64,000 nucleotides of DNA from UBA1413 sp964650525 (GTDB lineage Bacteria > Bacteroidota > Bacteroidia > Bacteroidales > Prolixibacteraceae), in NCBI GenBank assembly GCA_964650525.1, contig CAZYUA010000008.1, positions 66,349 through 130,348 of the forward strand. The letters run 5' to 3'. The notes under the pieces were generated by a model. That model had not been told where the DNA came from. It made no database searches and worked only from the letters and a program-made list of their open reading frames with translations. The position numbers and the translations under genes are program-made. Shown here piece by piece: positions 45,076 to 53,818 of this stretch (position 1 is its first letter; every line of letters begins with the position of its first letter).

Positions 45076-45942
45076 TCAGGCACCGGAAATCCGGTGTATG
45101 CGGGCCTCCACAGCTTCGAGAAGCCAGCGGGGTGTGGAGGTGGCTCCGCAGATGCCCACACTGTCGGCATCCCGGAACCATTCATCCCGGAGGTCTTCCA
45201 CCCCCTCCACCCGGTAGGTGTTGGGATTGGCCTTCCGGCATACGGCAAACAGGGCTGCGCCGTTGGAGCTCTTACGCCCGGTAACAAACACCACCACCGC
45301 AAAGCGGGCGGCAAACTTTTGCAGGTGGGGACCCCGGTTGGAGACCTGGCGGCAAATGGTATCGCGGATGGTCACCTCCGGGTTGGCACCGGCACGCCGG
45401 AGCACCAGTTCCGTGACCTCCCGGAACTGCTCTACGGGCATGGTGGTCTGCGAATAGACCTCAATGGGCTTGCTGAAGTCTGCTTTGTCAAGGTCTTCGG
45501 GGCTCTGGATGATCAACGCCCGGTTGCCGATCTGCCCGTTGATACCCTCGGTCTCGGCATGGCCTGTTTTACCGAAGAAGAGAAGCTGTCCCCCGTGAGG
45601 TGCCAGCTTCTGATAGGAGCCTTTCACCTGTTTCTGGAGCTGCAGCACCACGGGACAGGTGGCATCGACCAGGGTAATATGGTGTTCCCGCGCATAGTCA
45701 TAGGTCTCGGGAGGTTCCCCGTGTGCCCGGATCAACACCCGGCAGTTCTCCATGCTGAAAAATTGTTCGCGTGTAATGGTAACCATACCCAGGTTTGCGA
45801 GGCGGGCTACCTCTGCCTCATTGTGGACAATATCGCCCAGGCAATAGAGGACACCCGGTTTTGCCAGCTCGGTTTCGGCCTTTTGTATGGCGTTGATCAC
45901 GCCGAAGCAGAACCCCGAGCGGCTGTCAATTTCCGTTTTCAT
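45076..45942 (-). CDS. ispH: 4-hydroxy-3-methylbut-2-enyl diphosphate reductase
   Basis: Last enzyme of the MEP isoprenoid pathway; reduces HMBPP to IPP/DMAPP with a [4Fe-4S] cluster. 288 residues. The three cluster cysteines are seen in RSGFCFGVINA (about 12), VDATCPVVLQ (about 97) and RDTICRQVSNRG (about 196). The substrate-binding RAHGEPPET and GHAETEGI are present. The start overlaps the cmk stop by 17 bp. Together with cmk and porQ upstream this order is a recurrent Bacteroidota cluster. Confidence 0.96.
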   Translation of the reverse strand: MKTEIDSRSGFCFGVINAIQKAETELAKPGVLYCLGDIVHNEAEVARLANLGMVTITREQFFSMENCRVLIRAHGEPPETYDYAREHHITLVDATCPVVLQLQKQVKGSYQKLAPHGGQLLFFGKTGHAETEGINGQIGNRALIIQSPEDLDKADFSKPIEVYSQTTMPVEQFREVTELVLRRAGANPEVTIRDTICRQVSNRGPHLQKFAARFAVVVFVTGRKSSNGAALFAVCRKANPNTYRVEGVEDLRDEWFRDADSVGICGATSTPRWLLEAVEARIHRISGA

Positions 45943-46636
45943 GGCTGCGGGTGATTTCAGAGACTCTGTCGAGGGCCCAGGCCAGCTGCTCTTCGGGGGT
46001 CAGATGGCTGTTGTCGAGGATGAGGGCGCCGGGGGCCCTCCGCAGGGGGCTCTCCGCACGTCCCTGGTCAATGGCGTCGCGGTGGAGAAGGTTCGCCATG
46101 ACCTCCCCGGGCGTCACGGCGGCACCCTTGTCTTTCAGCTCCAGGTAACGCCGCATGGCCCGGATTTCAGGCGTGGCTGTCATAAAGATCTTCAGCTCCG
46201 CTTTCGGGAAGACCACCGTGCCGATGTCGCGGCCATCCATAACGATTCCCCGGTTGCGGCCCATTTTCCGCTGCAGCCGCACCATTGCCCTGCGCACCTC
46301 CCGGATGGCGCTCACCGGACTCACACTCCCGGAAACCTCCAGGCTGCGGATCTCCTCCTCCACATTCTCCCCGCATAGCCACGTGCTGTTGCGACCGGTT
46401 TCAGAATCCGTGGTAAACGTGATGGAGATCTTGTCCAGGTTACGGATGATGGCCTCGCGGTCGGGCTGCCCGTTGGTGATCCAGTGGTTGCGGAGTGCAA
46501 AAAGGGTGACAGCACGGTACATGGCGCCGCTGTCGATGTAGGTATAGCCCAGTGCCTGCGCCAGCGACCTGGCCAGGGTGCTCTTCCCGCACGAGGAATA
46601 CCCGTCGATGGCTATGGTGATTTTTTCCGGCTTCAT
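45926..46636 (-). CDS. cmk: Cytidylate kinase
   Basis: 236 residues. The P-loop is AIDGYSSCGKSTLARSLA; the monophosphate-binding region has YIDSGAMYRAV, and GRDIGTVVFPKAELKIFMTA and LILDNSHL are family hallmarks. It phosphorylates CMP and dCMP with ATP. The gene sits between porQ and ispH, overlapping the latter by 17 bp, which implies translational coupling. Confidence 0.96.
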   Translation of the reverse strand: MKPEKITIAIDGYSSCGKSTLARSLAQALGYTYIDSGAMYRAVTLFALRNHWITNGQPDREAIIRNLDKISITFTTDSETGRNSTWLCGENVEEEIRSLEVSGSVSPVSAIREVRRAMVRLQRKMGRNRGIVMDGRDIGTVVFPKAELKIFMTATPEIRAMRRYLELKDKGAAVTPGEVMANLLHRDAIDQGRAESPLRRAPGALILDNSHLTPEEQLAWALDRVSEITRSHENGN

Positions 46637-46692
46637 TGGGTGGCCTATGCCAGCAAAGATAACCTTTTTGGGCAGACAGCCCCCCGGCGGCT

Positions 46693-47739
46693 TTAAAAAT
46701 TGCCGTCCAGAGCGATGGCCAGCGAAAGATGGTTGGAGGCCCCCGCCACATGGTAGCGGGTATTGGCATAGTCCAGGCGGAATCGCCGTATGCGCACCCC
46801 GAAACCCAGGGAAAAGCCCACGGTCGAGATCCGCTCTTCGACCTTCATCTGCTGCTGCAGGTGGTAGTTGTAGCCCACCCGCAGGGTAAAGGCCGGTGAG
46901 GGCACAATCTCGGCACCCAGCACCAGATGACGCATCAGCTGCTTCGGAAACGCCTCCGCAGGCTCCAGAAACTGAACCTCTTCCGTCTCCTCCTCTTCGG
47001 GTTGGGCCAGGGTCCAGTGATTCAGATGGTGGGCTGTCACGTAAAAAATCAGGGGCGCATGAGCCAGCCTCCCCGAAAAACCGGCTTGCAGGTCAAACGG
47101 CAGCGGCTCCCGCTCCCCGTTATCGTAATAGGTGGTGACCATGGTGCCGAAATTGCGGGCCGCCAACCCCACCGAGGCCAGCTTACTCTCCGAAAACCAG
47201 GCTACCCCCGCATCGCCGGCAATACCCAGGGAGCGGTAGCTTTCGAAAACCGAATAGACAGGCTTCAGGGTGACCCCATAGCGCCAGCGCCGGAACTTAC
47301 CGGCATACATCAGGTGAAGCGCATACTCTCCCGCCCGGAAGAAACCGCCCGTGAGAACCCCCTCCTCATCGGCTTCCACGAAGCTGCCATAATTGATATA
47401 GTGCATGCCCGCGGCGAAAACACCAACCTCCAGCGGACGAAAGGCATAGGAAGCATACCCGTAACTGACCGACTCCAGATAATCGACATAGTTGACCACC
47501 AGGCGGTTAACCATTCCTTCGTGTAACAAAGCCGGATTGTGGCAGGCGAGGTTCAGGTCTGCCGTATCGTTGACGGCCACCTGGCTGCCTCCGAGGGCCG
47601 CTATCCTGGCCGAAGGGGTAAGCGACAAAAAAGAATAGGCCGACTCACCCCCGATCTGGGCGGTAACAGAAAAACCAAACAAACAAAGCGCAGCTCCCGC
47701 TGTCAAAAGATAACGCATCCCGGCACCTGTTTTTCTCAT
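46693..47739 (-). CDS. porQ: Type IX secretion system protein PorQ
   Basis: About 348 residues from the ATG at 47739; a second ATG at 47718, with AGGTG upstream, also fits and leaves a shorter signal peptide. The signal sequence ends at SVTAQ. The mature start GGESAYSFLSLTPSARIAALGGSQVAVN followed by NPALL is characteristic of PorQ. The rest is a beta barrel ending in IALDGNF. PorQ helps tether the attachment complex of the Bacteroidota-specific type IX system at the outer membrane. Adjacent cmk and ispH are in the order known from related genomes, which supports the call. No T9SS cargo signal was recognised in the window. Confidence 0.9.
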   Translation of the reverse strand: MRKTGAGMRYLLTAGAALCLFGFSVTAQIGGESAYSFLSLTPSARIAALGGSQVAVNDTADLNLACHNPALLHEGMVNRLVVNYVDYLESVSYGYASYAFRPLEVGVFAAGMHYINYGSFVEADEEGVLTGGFFRAGEYALHLMYAGKFRRWRYGVTLKPVYSVFESYRSLGIAGDAGVAWFSESKLASVGLAARNFGTMVTTYYDNGEREPLPFDLQAGFSGRLAHAPLIFYVTAHHLNHWTLAQPEEEETEEVQFLEPAEAFPKQLMRHLVLGAEIVPSPAFTLRVGYNYHLQQQMKVEERISTVGFSLGFGVRIRRFRLDYANTRYHVAGASNHLSLAIALDGNF

Positions 47740-47786
47740 AAACGGCAAAAATAACCAAATATTTCCGGCACCAGCAAATTGCCGCT

Positions 47787-48689
47787 TCATGCGTCTGTTT
47801 TATGTTTCCGGCGCCTGACTTGCGACAGGAATAACCCTGTGATGACCACCGAGATGCCCGCAACTTTCTGCAGGGTGACCGCATCGCCCAGGATGAACCA
47901 GGCCAGCAGCGCCACAAATACCGGAATCAGGTTGATGAAGCTGTTGGATCGGCTGATGCCCATGCGGCGGACACTGAAGGTGAAAAAGATAAAGGCCAGC
48001 GTGGACGCAAACAAGGAGAGCAGCACGATGGCGCGGAAAGCCTCCGGGTGAAAAGGTACGGACATACAACTCCGCGCTTCAAAGAGCAGCCAGAAGGGCA
48101 GGAACATGAAAATGCCGATGAGGTTCTGAAAGGCTATGATGGTAAAGGTATTGTAACGGAAGGCCAGCTTGCGCAACACCGTGGAATAGGCAATGGCCGA
48201 GAAGACAGCCCCGAATTCGAGGGCTACACCCAGCGGAGAGGCCGAAAATGTAAAGTCGCGGTTCATCACCACCAGGGTGACCCCCGCAAAGGAAACCAGC
48301 AATCCCGCCACATTCATCCCGCTGATCCGTTCCCTGAAAAAATGCCATGCAAAGAGAGGCGCAAACAGGGGTATCGTTGCCACTATCACCGCTGCTACCG
48401 TGGAAGAGACAAATTTCAAACCGTAACTCTCGCCCATGAAATAGAGAAAAGGCTCGAAAAAGGCCAGCAGCAGGAGAATTCCCAGATCCTGGCGCGCCGG
48501 GATCTGCAACCTCCGGACGAAAAGGGCAAACGGAAACAACAAAAGTACCGAAAGGACCAGACGGAAGAAGACGACTGTCAGCGGACCATAGGCAAGGTAG
48601 GCGATCTTGACCCAGACGAACGAGAAGCTCCAGAAGAGCATGGCCCCCAATGCCGACAAGACCGGTAAGATATCCCTGTTTTTATTCAT
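47787..48689 (-). CDS. EamA/DMT-family transporter
   Basis: About 300 residues from the ATG at 48689 (an ATG at 48710 also fits). Ten hydrophobic segments form two EamA repeats: SALGAMLFWSFSFVWVKIAY at the first and GAVFSAIAYSTVLRKLA at the second, with GLLVSFAGVTLVV and KVAGISVVITGLFLSQ as the conserved pre-terminal helices. Metabolite/drug exporter of unknown substrate. It leads the long minus-strand cluster, 47 bp before porQ. Basic C-terminal tail RRRKHKTDA. Confidence 0.87.
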   Translation of the reverse strand: MNKNRDILPVLSALGAMLFWSFSFVWVKIAYLAYGPLTVVFFRLVLSVLLLFPFALFVRRLQIPARQDLGILLLLAFFEPFLYFMGESYGLKFVSSTVAAVIVATIPLFAPLFAWHFFRERISGMNVAGLLVSFAGVTLVVMNRDFTFSASPLGVALEFGAVFSAIAYSTVLRKLAFRYNTFTIIAFQNLIGIFMFLPFWLLFEARSCMSVPFHPEAFRAIVLLSLFASTLAFIFFTFSVRRMGISRSNSFINLIPVFVALLAWFILGDAVTLQKVAGISVVITGLFLSQVRRRKHKTDA

Positions 48690-48798
48690 CAACGACAGAT
48701 AGACCGCCAAAAATAGTAAAAATGAGAGGGCAGGAACCCGTCAGGAAAAAAGTATAAAATATCCGCGCTTTCCTTGTTCGAAACAACCGGGGAAATTC

Positions 48799-48806
48799 TA
48801 CATTTG
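48799..48806 (+). promoter_or_regulatory. -7 promoter element (TACATTTG)
   Basis: TACATTTG matches TAnnTTTG and lies 20 bp before the ATG at 48827. TTG at 48774-48776 is the nearest -33 candidate (22-bp spacing, a little long). Confidence 0.55.
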
Positions 48807-48826
48807 AAGAATAAAACCAAACCAAA

Positions 48827-49693
48827 ATGAAAGAGAAAAGAATGACAGGATGGCTGTTGCCGGTGGCGACCCTCCTGGTGCTGCTGGTGTCGTGCGGGAC
48901 TCCTGCGCCTGAAAAGAACATCGGCCTTCAGTTGTATTCTTTGCGCGACTCGATAGGGAACGACCTGGCGGGCACCCTGCAGAAGGTGGGAGCCATGGGG
49001 TACACCTTTGTGGAGGCTGCCGACTACCGCGACGGAAAGTTTTACGGCATGGACCCGGCGGCATTCGGTGATTTGTGCCGTGCCAACGGGCTTCAGTTCC
49101 TGGGCAGCCATACGGGAGCAAACCTGCCCGACTCAGCATCGGCGGCGGAGAATGCCGCCTGGTGGGACCAGTGTATCGAAGCCCATGCAGCCGCCGGCGT
49201 CCGCTGGATCGTCAAACCCTCTATGGGCCGCGAAGCCTACGAAAGCCTCGCCATGCTCAAAAAATACTGCAACTACTACAACGAAATAGGCGAAAAATGC
49301 AACGCCCGCGGCATCCGCTTCGGGTACCACAACCACTCAGCCGAATTTACCACCGTGCTCGACAGCGTGACGGTATACGACTTCCTCCTTCAGAATACCG
49401 ACCCTGCAAAAGTGATGTTTCAACTCGACCTCTACTGGTGCGTCGTCGGGGGCAAAAATCCCGTCGATTACTTCACCAGCTATCCGGGACGCTTCCCTCT
49501 GTGGCATATAAAGGACGAAGCAGAGGTGGGCACCAGCGGGAAGGTCGACTTTGCCGCCATCTGGTCCCATTCTGCCACCGCAGGACTGGAATACGGCATC
49601 GTAGAGGTGGAAAAGTATAATTTCGAACCTTTCGAGAGCTGCCAGATGAGCCTCGAGTACCTGCTCAACGCCGATTTTGTGGTCTTACCCTGA
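48827..49693 (+). CDS. Lipoprotein of the sugar phosphate isomerase/epimerase (AP endonuclease 2) family
   Basis: 288 residues with a lipoprotein signal (LLPVATLLVLLVSCG, lipobox LVSC). The mature part is a xylose-isomerase-like TIM barrel: IGLQLYSLRDSI, GYTFVEAADYRDGKFYG, LGSHTGAN, GIRFGYHNHSAEF, MFQLDLYWCVVGGKNPVDY and LWHIKDEAE. Metal-ligand candidates are the Glu in VEAAD, the His of YHNH, the Asp of QLDLYW and the His of WHIKD. Exported members of this family act on sugars or keto-sugars in Bacteroidota, often with lipoprotein anchors. The substrate is unknown. Its own TACATTTG promoter precedes it. Confidence 0.85.
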   Translation: MKEKRMTGWLLPVATLLVLLVSCGTPAPEKNIGLQLYSLRDSIGNDLAGTLQKVGAMGYTFVEAADYRDGKFYGMDPAAFGDLCRANGLQFLGSHTGANLPDSASAAENAAWWDQCIEAHAAAGVRWIVKPSMGREAYESLAMLKKYCNYYNEIGEKCNARGIRFGYHNHSAEFTTVLDSVTVYDFLLQNTDPAKVMFQLDLYWCVVGGKNPVDYFTSYPGRFPLWHIKDEAEVGTSGKVDFAAIWSHSATAGLEYGIVEVEKYNFEPFESCQMSLEYLLNADFVVLP

Positions 49694-49743
49694 CCATTTC
49701 GTGGCTACAGCCCCGGCAGATCATGCCTTCCTGCGGGCAAGAC

Positions 49744-50238
49744 TCAGAACAGGTAACGGAGGGTGAAACCGAAATCCCAGGGGATGACCTTGAAGCCGGT
49801 CCGGCCCAGAAAATCGATGGGGGGTTTGATCTCTATGCCGGCACAGACCGGTAAGAAGGAGAAGGTATACTCCAGGCCTGCCACGCCATCGATGCCGACG
49901 ATGGGGCGGGTTTTCACTTCCGGCACGGTGGAGGATCCTACTGTGTTATGCTCCGTCCACCGGATAAAGCCTCCGTGGATGCCGGCGCCATAGAAGAAAT
50001 CGAGGTTGCCGGAGCCGGGCATCAGGTCGGTGCGGTGGATCTCAAACAGGGCATGCAACTGGAGCCCGCGGTTCCGGGCACTGAGGAGCAGCATTCCCGA
50101 ATACTCATAGTCGATGTAGCGCCGGTATTCAATGCCGGAGCTCACCCCCGCCCGTATGCCGGCAGCCTCTTTGTACTCCTGGGCAACGGCAGCCACAGCC
50201 ATCAGCAACGAAACCCAAACAACCAGCCCTCTTTTCAT
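49744..50238 (-). CDS. Small outer-membrane beta-barrel protein
   Basis: About 164 residues from the ATG at 50238 (MKRGLVVWVSLLMAVAAVAQ signal peptide); an upstream frame to 50292 is unlikely. The mature part alternates hydrophobic and polar residues (GIRAGVSSGIEYRRY, GLQLHALFEIHR, FFYGAGIHGGFIRW, GLEYTFSFLPVCAGIEIKP) and ends in FGFTLRYLF, an aromatic end typical of a barrel inserted by BamA. The closest type I can name is the generic OMP_b-brl group; no specific role can be given. Convergent with the lipoprotein gene at 48827. Confidence 0.7.
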   Translation of the reverse strand: MKRGLVVWVSLLMAVAAVAQEYKEAAGIRAGVSSGIEYRRYIDYEYSGMLLLSARNRGLQLHALFEIHRTDLMPGSGNLDFFYGAGIHGGFIRWTEHNTVGSSTVPEVKTRPIVGIDGVAGLEYTFSFLPVCAGIEIKPPIDFLGRTGFKVIPWDFGFTLRYLF

Positions 50239-50280
50239 GGTTCGATCTATCTTTCGTTTGCAGGGTCCCGTAAAGATAAA

Positions 50281-50844
50281 AAAGGTCGGCATTTCACTTT
50301 CAACTTTTCACTTTTCGTTTTTCACTCCCTACTCCCTACTCATTTTCTTTCTCCGTTTTTCACTCCCTACTCCTTACTCACTACTCATTTTCTCACTCCG
50401 TTTTTCACTCCTCCCGCAAAAGCGGGACAGGCTGTCTGAGCCGGGCTACCAAGATTCCGCTCCTCCGGAGCCACTCTCCGCTTTTCACCATTCGCTATTC
50501 GCTATTCGCATCGTCGGCATTTCACTCGTCTGTTGTCCATTTAATTAATTGTTCTTCACTTATATATAGATTCCGGGCTTGCTCCGGTTCTTCACGCCCG
50601 TGGAACTCGCATGGAGGGGAAATACCTATCCTTCTATGTTAGAAGCACCATGCTCGTTTCAATCAGCGGGCCGGGATCTGGGGGGCATTCCTCATTCCCT
50701 GGGCGTTGCCCAGGGCTATACTAACCTGCCCCTGCGGGGCGCCCGTTCCTCCCGCAAAAGCGGGACAGGCTGTCTGAGCCGGGATTCCCCCGTGGAGTCA
50801 TGCTGACTTACGGGGCAAGCTGCTGCGCTCCATTTTCACTTTCC
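50281..50844. repeat. Mosaic non-coding repeat region
   Basis: No gene is supported over these 564 bp. They contain T/C-rich runs repeating TTTTTCACTCCCTACTC (about 50310-50410), CCATTCGCTATTCGC runs (50487-50513), the hairpin CCCGC-AAAA-GCGGG in two copies (50413-50426 and 50751-50764, each followed by ACAGGCTGTCTGAGCCGGG), AAGATTCCGCTCCTCCGGAGC (50451-50471), CCCTGGGC-GTT-GCCCAGGG (50698-50716), CTATACTAACCTGCCC, and a CCCGTGGAGTCATGCTGACT unit near 50790. The same modules recur in the last 340 bp of the window, and one at 61859-61881. Confidence 0.75.
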
Positions 50845-52095
50845 CTAGTCCGGTATCAGGACTTTGATGTCGTCGAGGAAGATCCGGTTTTTGCCGGCCC
50901 CCACTCCCGAAAGGGCATAATCGCGGCCCAGGAACTTGATTTGCGTCTCCGAGGTAGCCCCGGTGATGGTGAACGACCGTTCAGTGGTAATCTCCTCCCA
51001 GATGAGGGTGCAGGTCGGGTCGGTGGCATAGTTGGGCCAGTTGTCGATGATAAAGGTACTGGTGCCCACCGTTCCCGGTCCGATGACGCTGACTTCCAGA
51101 ATGTTGTCATCACGGGTGCCCGAAGCGGTCATATAGGGCACCGCCTTGAACTTCACCAGCAGGTTTGTGGTGCCGGTGATAGCCGACAGCTTCGGGGAGA
51201 TCAGGTCTCCCCCGTAGCTGGTCTTCCCCAGCTTCACAAATCCCGGCCGCGCATAACAGGGCCGGTCGTTCGAGAAGGTATTCAGACTGCTTGTCCACCC
51301 CTTGGCCTTCTCCGCATCCGTCCATGAGTCAAACCGCGTCTCCCCCGTGGTGGTGTAGAATACGGGGTTTCCGTAAGCCAGCCAGCTGAAATCTTCGAAC
51401 AGGACGACGATTCCCTCGCTTTTCCCCTCCTGGGTGACGGCCAAAGTGACGTTCAGGTCAGGGAACTGCTGGCAGGCAAACGAGACATTGGCAACCCTCG
51501 ACTTGCTGCCCATGTTGGCCTCAGCCTGAAAGACCAGGTCGGTTCCTTCAGAGCCAGTCACAGCCTTGCTGAAGACCAGCCAGGGAGCGTTGGAACTGTA
51601 GGTGTACTCCACATTGGTCTTCACATTGACCTTCACCTCCTGGGCTGCCTGGTTGATATTTTTTCCCGCTGGGATGCCATCGACTGTCAGGTAGGGAATG
51701 GCCTTTTCCTGGGTCACCGTGAACAGTACCGGCTGCTCCTGGCCGTCAACAACGAACGAGAAGGCCATGGTGCGCACATCGAACGTCTTATTTTCGGTCA
51801 CGATGACCTTGAAGATTCCGTCGTCCTTTCCCTCCGCCGGGAACACCTTTGCCCAGGTGCCCTCGTTCTGGGCTACAATCTGCCACTCCCGGTTGGAGCG
51901 GACCACAAAACTTTGTGTCTTGGCGGCAGTACCCACCGACCACCCGGTAGGGTTGCCCTCGAGGGTGAAATAGGGATCGCCCGAAGGCTTGTCTTCCTCC
52001 TGTTCGCACGAGAGGACCAGTAAAGCAGGAACAATAAACAGGGCGAATAACGCCACTCCTGCTCCCTTCCATCTGTTAGAAATCTTTGTATTCAT
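50845..52095 (-). CDS. BACON-domain lipoprotein of the SusCD locus
   Basis: 416 residues from the ATG at 52095, chosen because it begins the lipoprotein signal (VALFALFIVPALLVLSC); the frame runs to 52236 without homology. Two BACON-type Ig repeats follow, at about residues 40-125 (WSVGTAAKTQSFVVRSNREWQIVAQNEGTW) and 130-225 (NVKTNVEYTYSSNAPWLVF, LAVTQEGK). The C-terminal half (EDFSWLAYGNPVFY... FLDDIKVLIPD) looks like a jelly-roll binding domain. It is the last of four genes beginning with the phosphoesterase and is expected at the cell surface, binding the locus's substrate. No catalytic motif is seen. Confidence 0.82.
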   Translation of the reverse strand: MNTKISNRWKGAGVALFALFIVPALLVLSCEQEEDKPSGDPYFTLEGNPTGWSVGTAAKTQSFVVRSNREWQIVAQNEGTWAKVFPAEGKDDGIFKVIVTENKTFDVRTMAFSFVVDGQEQPVLFTVTQEKAIPYLTVDGIPAGKNINQAAQEVKVNVKTNVEYTYSSNAPWLVFSKAVTGSEGTDLVFQAEANMGSKSRVANVSFACQQFPDLNVTLAVTQEGKSEGIVVLFEDFSWLAYGNPVFYTTTGETRFDSWTDAEKAKGWTSSLNTFSNDRPCYARPGFVKLGKTSYGGDLISPKLSAITGTTNLLVKFKAVPYMTASGTRDDNILEVSVIGPGTVGTSTFIIDNWPNYATDPTCTLIWEEITTERSFTITGATSETQIKFLGRDYALSGVGAGKNRIFLDDIKVLIPD

Positions 52096-52222
52096 CCTGG
52101 TAAATTTTGCATGGGTATGGTTTATTGGCTGAAACACAAGGCTTTCCGACATTTTTCCCATTCCGGCCGGTTTTGCTTCAGGTCCAAAGGGCTGGGTATC
52201 CTGCCTGTGCTTCATGGTATGA

Positions 52223-53800
52223 TTATTTGCCTTCATCGATGGCCTGTTTGCTCCACCAAACCGGGGTTTTCATGTCATTGGCCCCTTTCATACCCTCCAG
52301 TGCCGAAACAGCGTTGGCATTGTTGGTCGACATGGTGGCATTGGGATACCCCAAACGGGTGGGAAGAACAAAATCGTTGTATATCGTACCCTCCCCGATG
52401 GTGAGCACCGGGTAGCCGGTACGGCGGTATTCGTGGTAGGCTTCCATCCCGATCCAGAAAAGGGCCAGGAATTTCTGTTTACCGAGAAACTCAGCCTTGT
52501 TGGAGGCCAGGTCCCACGATCCCAGGGGAGAAGCCAGGTAGGTCTGGATGTCGTTATCGGAAATCGACACCGGTGTTTCGGAATAGGCACCTTGTTGCGA
52601 CCATTTCTGCATCGACGCCCTGACGCCCGCCTCGTAGTAGCTTTTAGCAGCAGTGGTGCCTCCGCTGATCAGCCCCTTGAGGGCTGCTTCCGCCAGTATC
52701 AACTGCACCTCGGCATAATCCATATAGGTGGCAGGGGCATCTTTCCGGCAGAAAACCTTGTAGTTCAGCCAGGAGGTCCCCTGGTCCACGGTACTTCTTT
52801 CCTGGTCGGTACATCCCGACTTGGTGCCGATCCAGATATTTTTCGGATTTACCGAAGCGATGTTGTTTTTCTTGCCGATGATGGGCAGACGGGGATCGAC
52901 ATACCCCTGGTTCCCGAGCTGGTCGATATACACGGTCATCCCAATCAGCTGGCGGGTAAGCTTGCGGCCGCTGGAGGTAAATCCGCTTTCGGTGGTGGTG
53001 CCGAAGTTGCTGAGGTACGGATCGGCCCCGGTGAACTTCACGGTGGCGTTATCGCTGTTGGACGAAAAAATCGGGTATTTTGCTGAATTCGTCAGTATTT
53101 CGGTCATTTTGGCTCCCACATTCATTTCAGCCCGGCCGCTGACCCTGCAGAGGAGGCGCAGGTAGAGCGAGTTGTTGAATTTCCGCCAGGCTTCCATCTT
53201 CCCGCCATACATTCCATCCATCTTGGGGTTCAGAAACAGGGGATTCGTGGCATAAATATCGTTGGCAGCCTCCAGATCGCGGAACATAAACTCATACACC
53301 TCTTTCTGGGTGTTGAATTTCGGGGTGAGGGTACCGTTCAGCTTGCGGCCTGAAAAAGCCTCCTCGTAAGGAATGCTGCCGAACATATCGGTCATGTTAG
53401 CGAAAAACAGAACCTTGAAGGTGAGGGCGATGGCCTCGAGCGACCGGTCGCCCTGCTCCACAGCCAGTTCGCGCATGTGGTCTACATTTTTTCCGTAGTT
53501 CGAATAGTGGTTCCAGAAGCCTGCCCAATCCCTGGATTCTTCCAGGAAATAGAGGTGCTCCCGGCGGGTAACCCCTCCGGTGTGGGCGGTGAACTGGATC
53601 AGCTCGTTGTTGTAATACCAGGTCCGATCCAGCCACTGGTTGGCTGAATTGTACAGGATCGGTTCGAACATGTTCGAAGCCCGGATCATGCCGACGATGG
53701 TCCTGTTGGGATTGGTGTTGATTTCCTCAAATTCGCCTGTGCAGGCGTGGAAGATACCCAGGAGAATACCCAACAACAGTATCGATTGGATTTTTTTCAT
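52223..53800 (-). CDS. SusD/RagB-family outer-membrane lipoprotein
   Basis: 525 residues with lipoprotein signal SILLLGILLGIFHAC (lipobox FHAC) and the early EFEEINTNPNRT motif of the SusD-like_2 group. Conserved core motifs include KVLFFANMTDMFGSIPYEEAF, EVYEFMFRDLEAA, KMEAWRKFNNSLYLRL, TYMDYAEVQLILAEAAL and FLALFWIGMEAYHEYRRTGYP. SusD caps the SusC barrel and delivers substrate to it. It starts 19 bp after susC. The substrate is unknown, because no CAZyme is linked to this pair. Confidence 0.95.
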   Translation of the reverse strand: MKKIQSILLLGILLGIFHACTGEFEEINTNPNRTIVGMIRASNMFEPILYNSANQWLDRTWYYNNELIQFTAHTGGVTRREHLYFLEESRDWAGFWNHYSNYGKNVDHMRELAVEQGDRSLEAIALTFKVLFFANMTDMFGSIPYEEAFSGRKLNGTLTPKFNTQKEVYEFMFRDLEAANDIYATNPLFLNPKMDGMYGGKMEAWRKFNNSLYLRLLCRVSGRAEMNVGAKMTEILTNSAKYPIFSSNSDNATVKFTGADPYLSNFGTTTESGFTSSGRKLTRQLIGMTVYIDQLGNQGYVDPRLPIIGKKNNIASVNPKNIWIGTKSGCTDQERSTVDQGTSWLNYKVFCRKDAPATYMDYAEVQLILAEAALKGLISGGTTAAKSYYEAGVRASMQKWSQQGAYSETPVSISDNDIQTYLASPLGSWDLASNKAEFLGKQKFLALFWIGMEAYHEYRRTGYPVLTIGEGTIYNDFVLPTRLGYPNATMSTNNANAVSALEGMKGANDMKTPVWWSKQAIDEGK

Positions 53801-53818
53801 TTTACTTCGGATTTAGGG

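Noticed and set aside
50310..50410. T/C-rich repeats resembling a CRISPR array
   Set aside because: Repeats are short and irregular with no unique spacers of constant length, and there are no cas genes.
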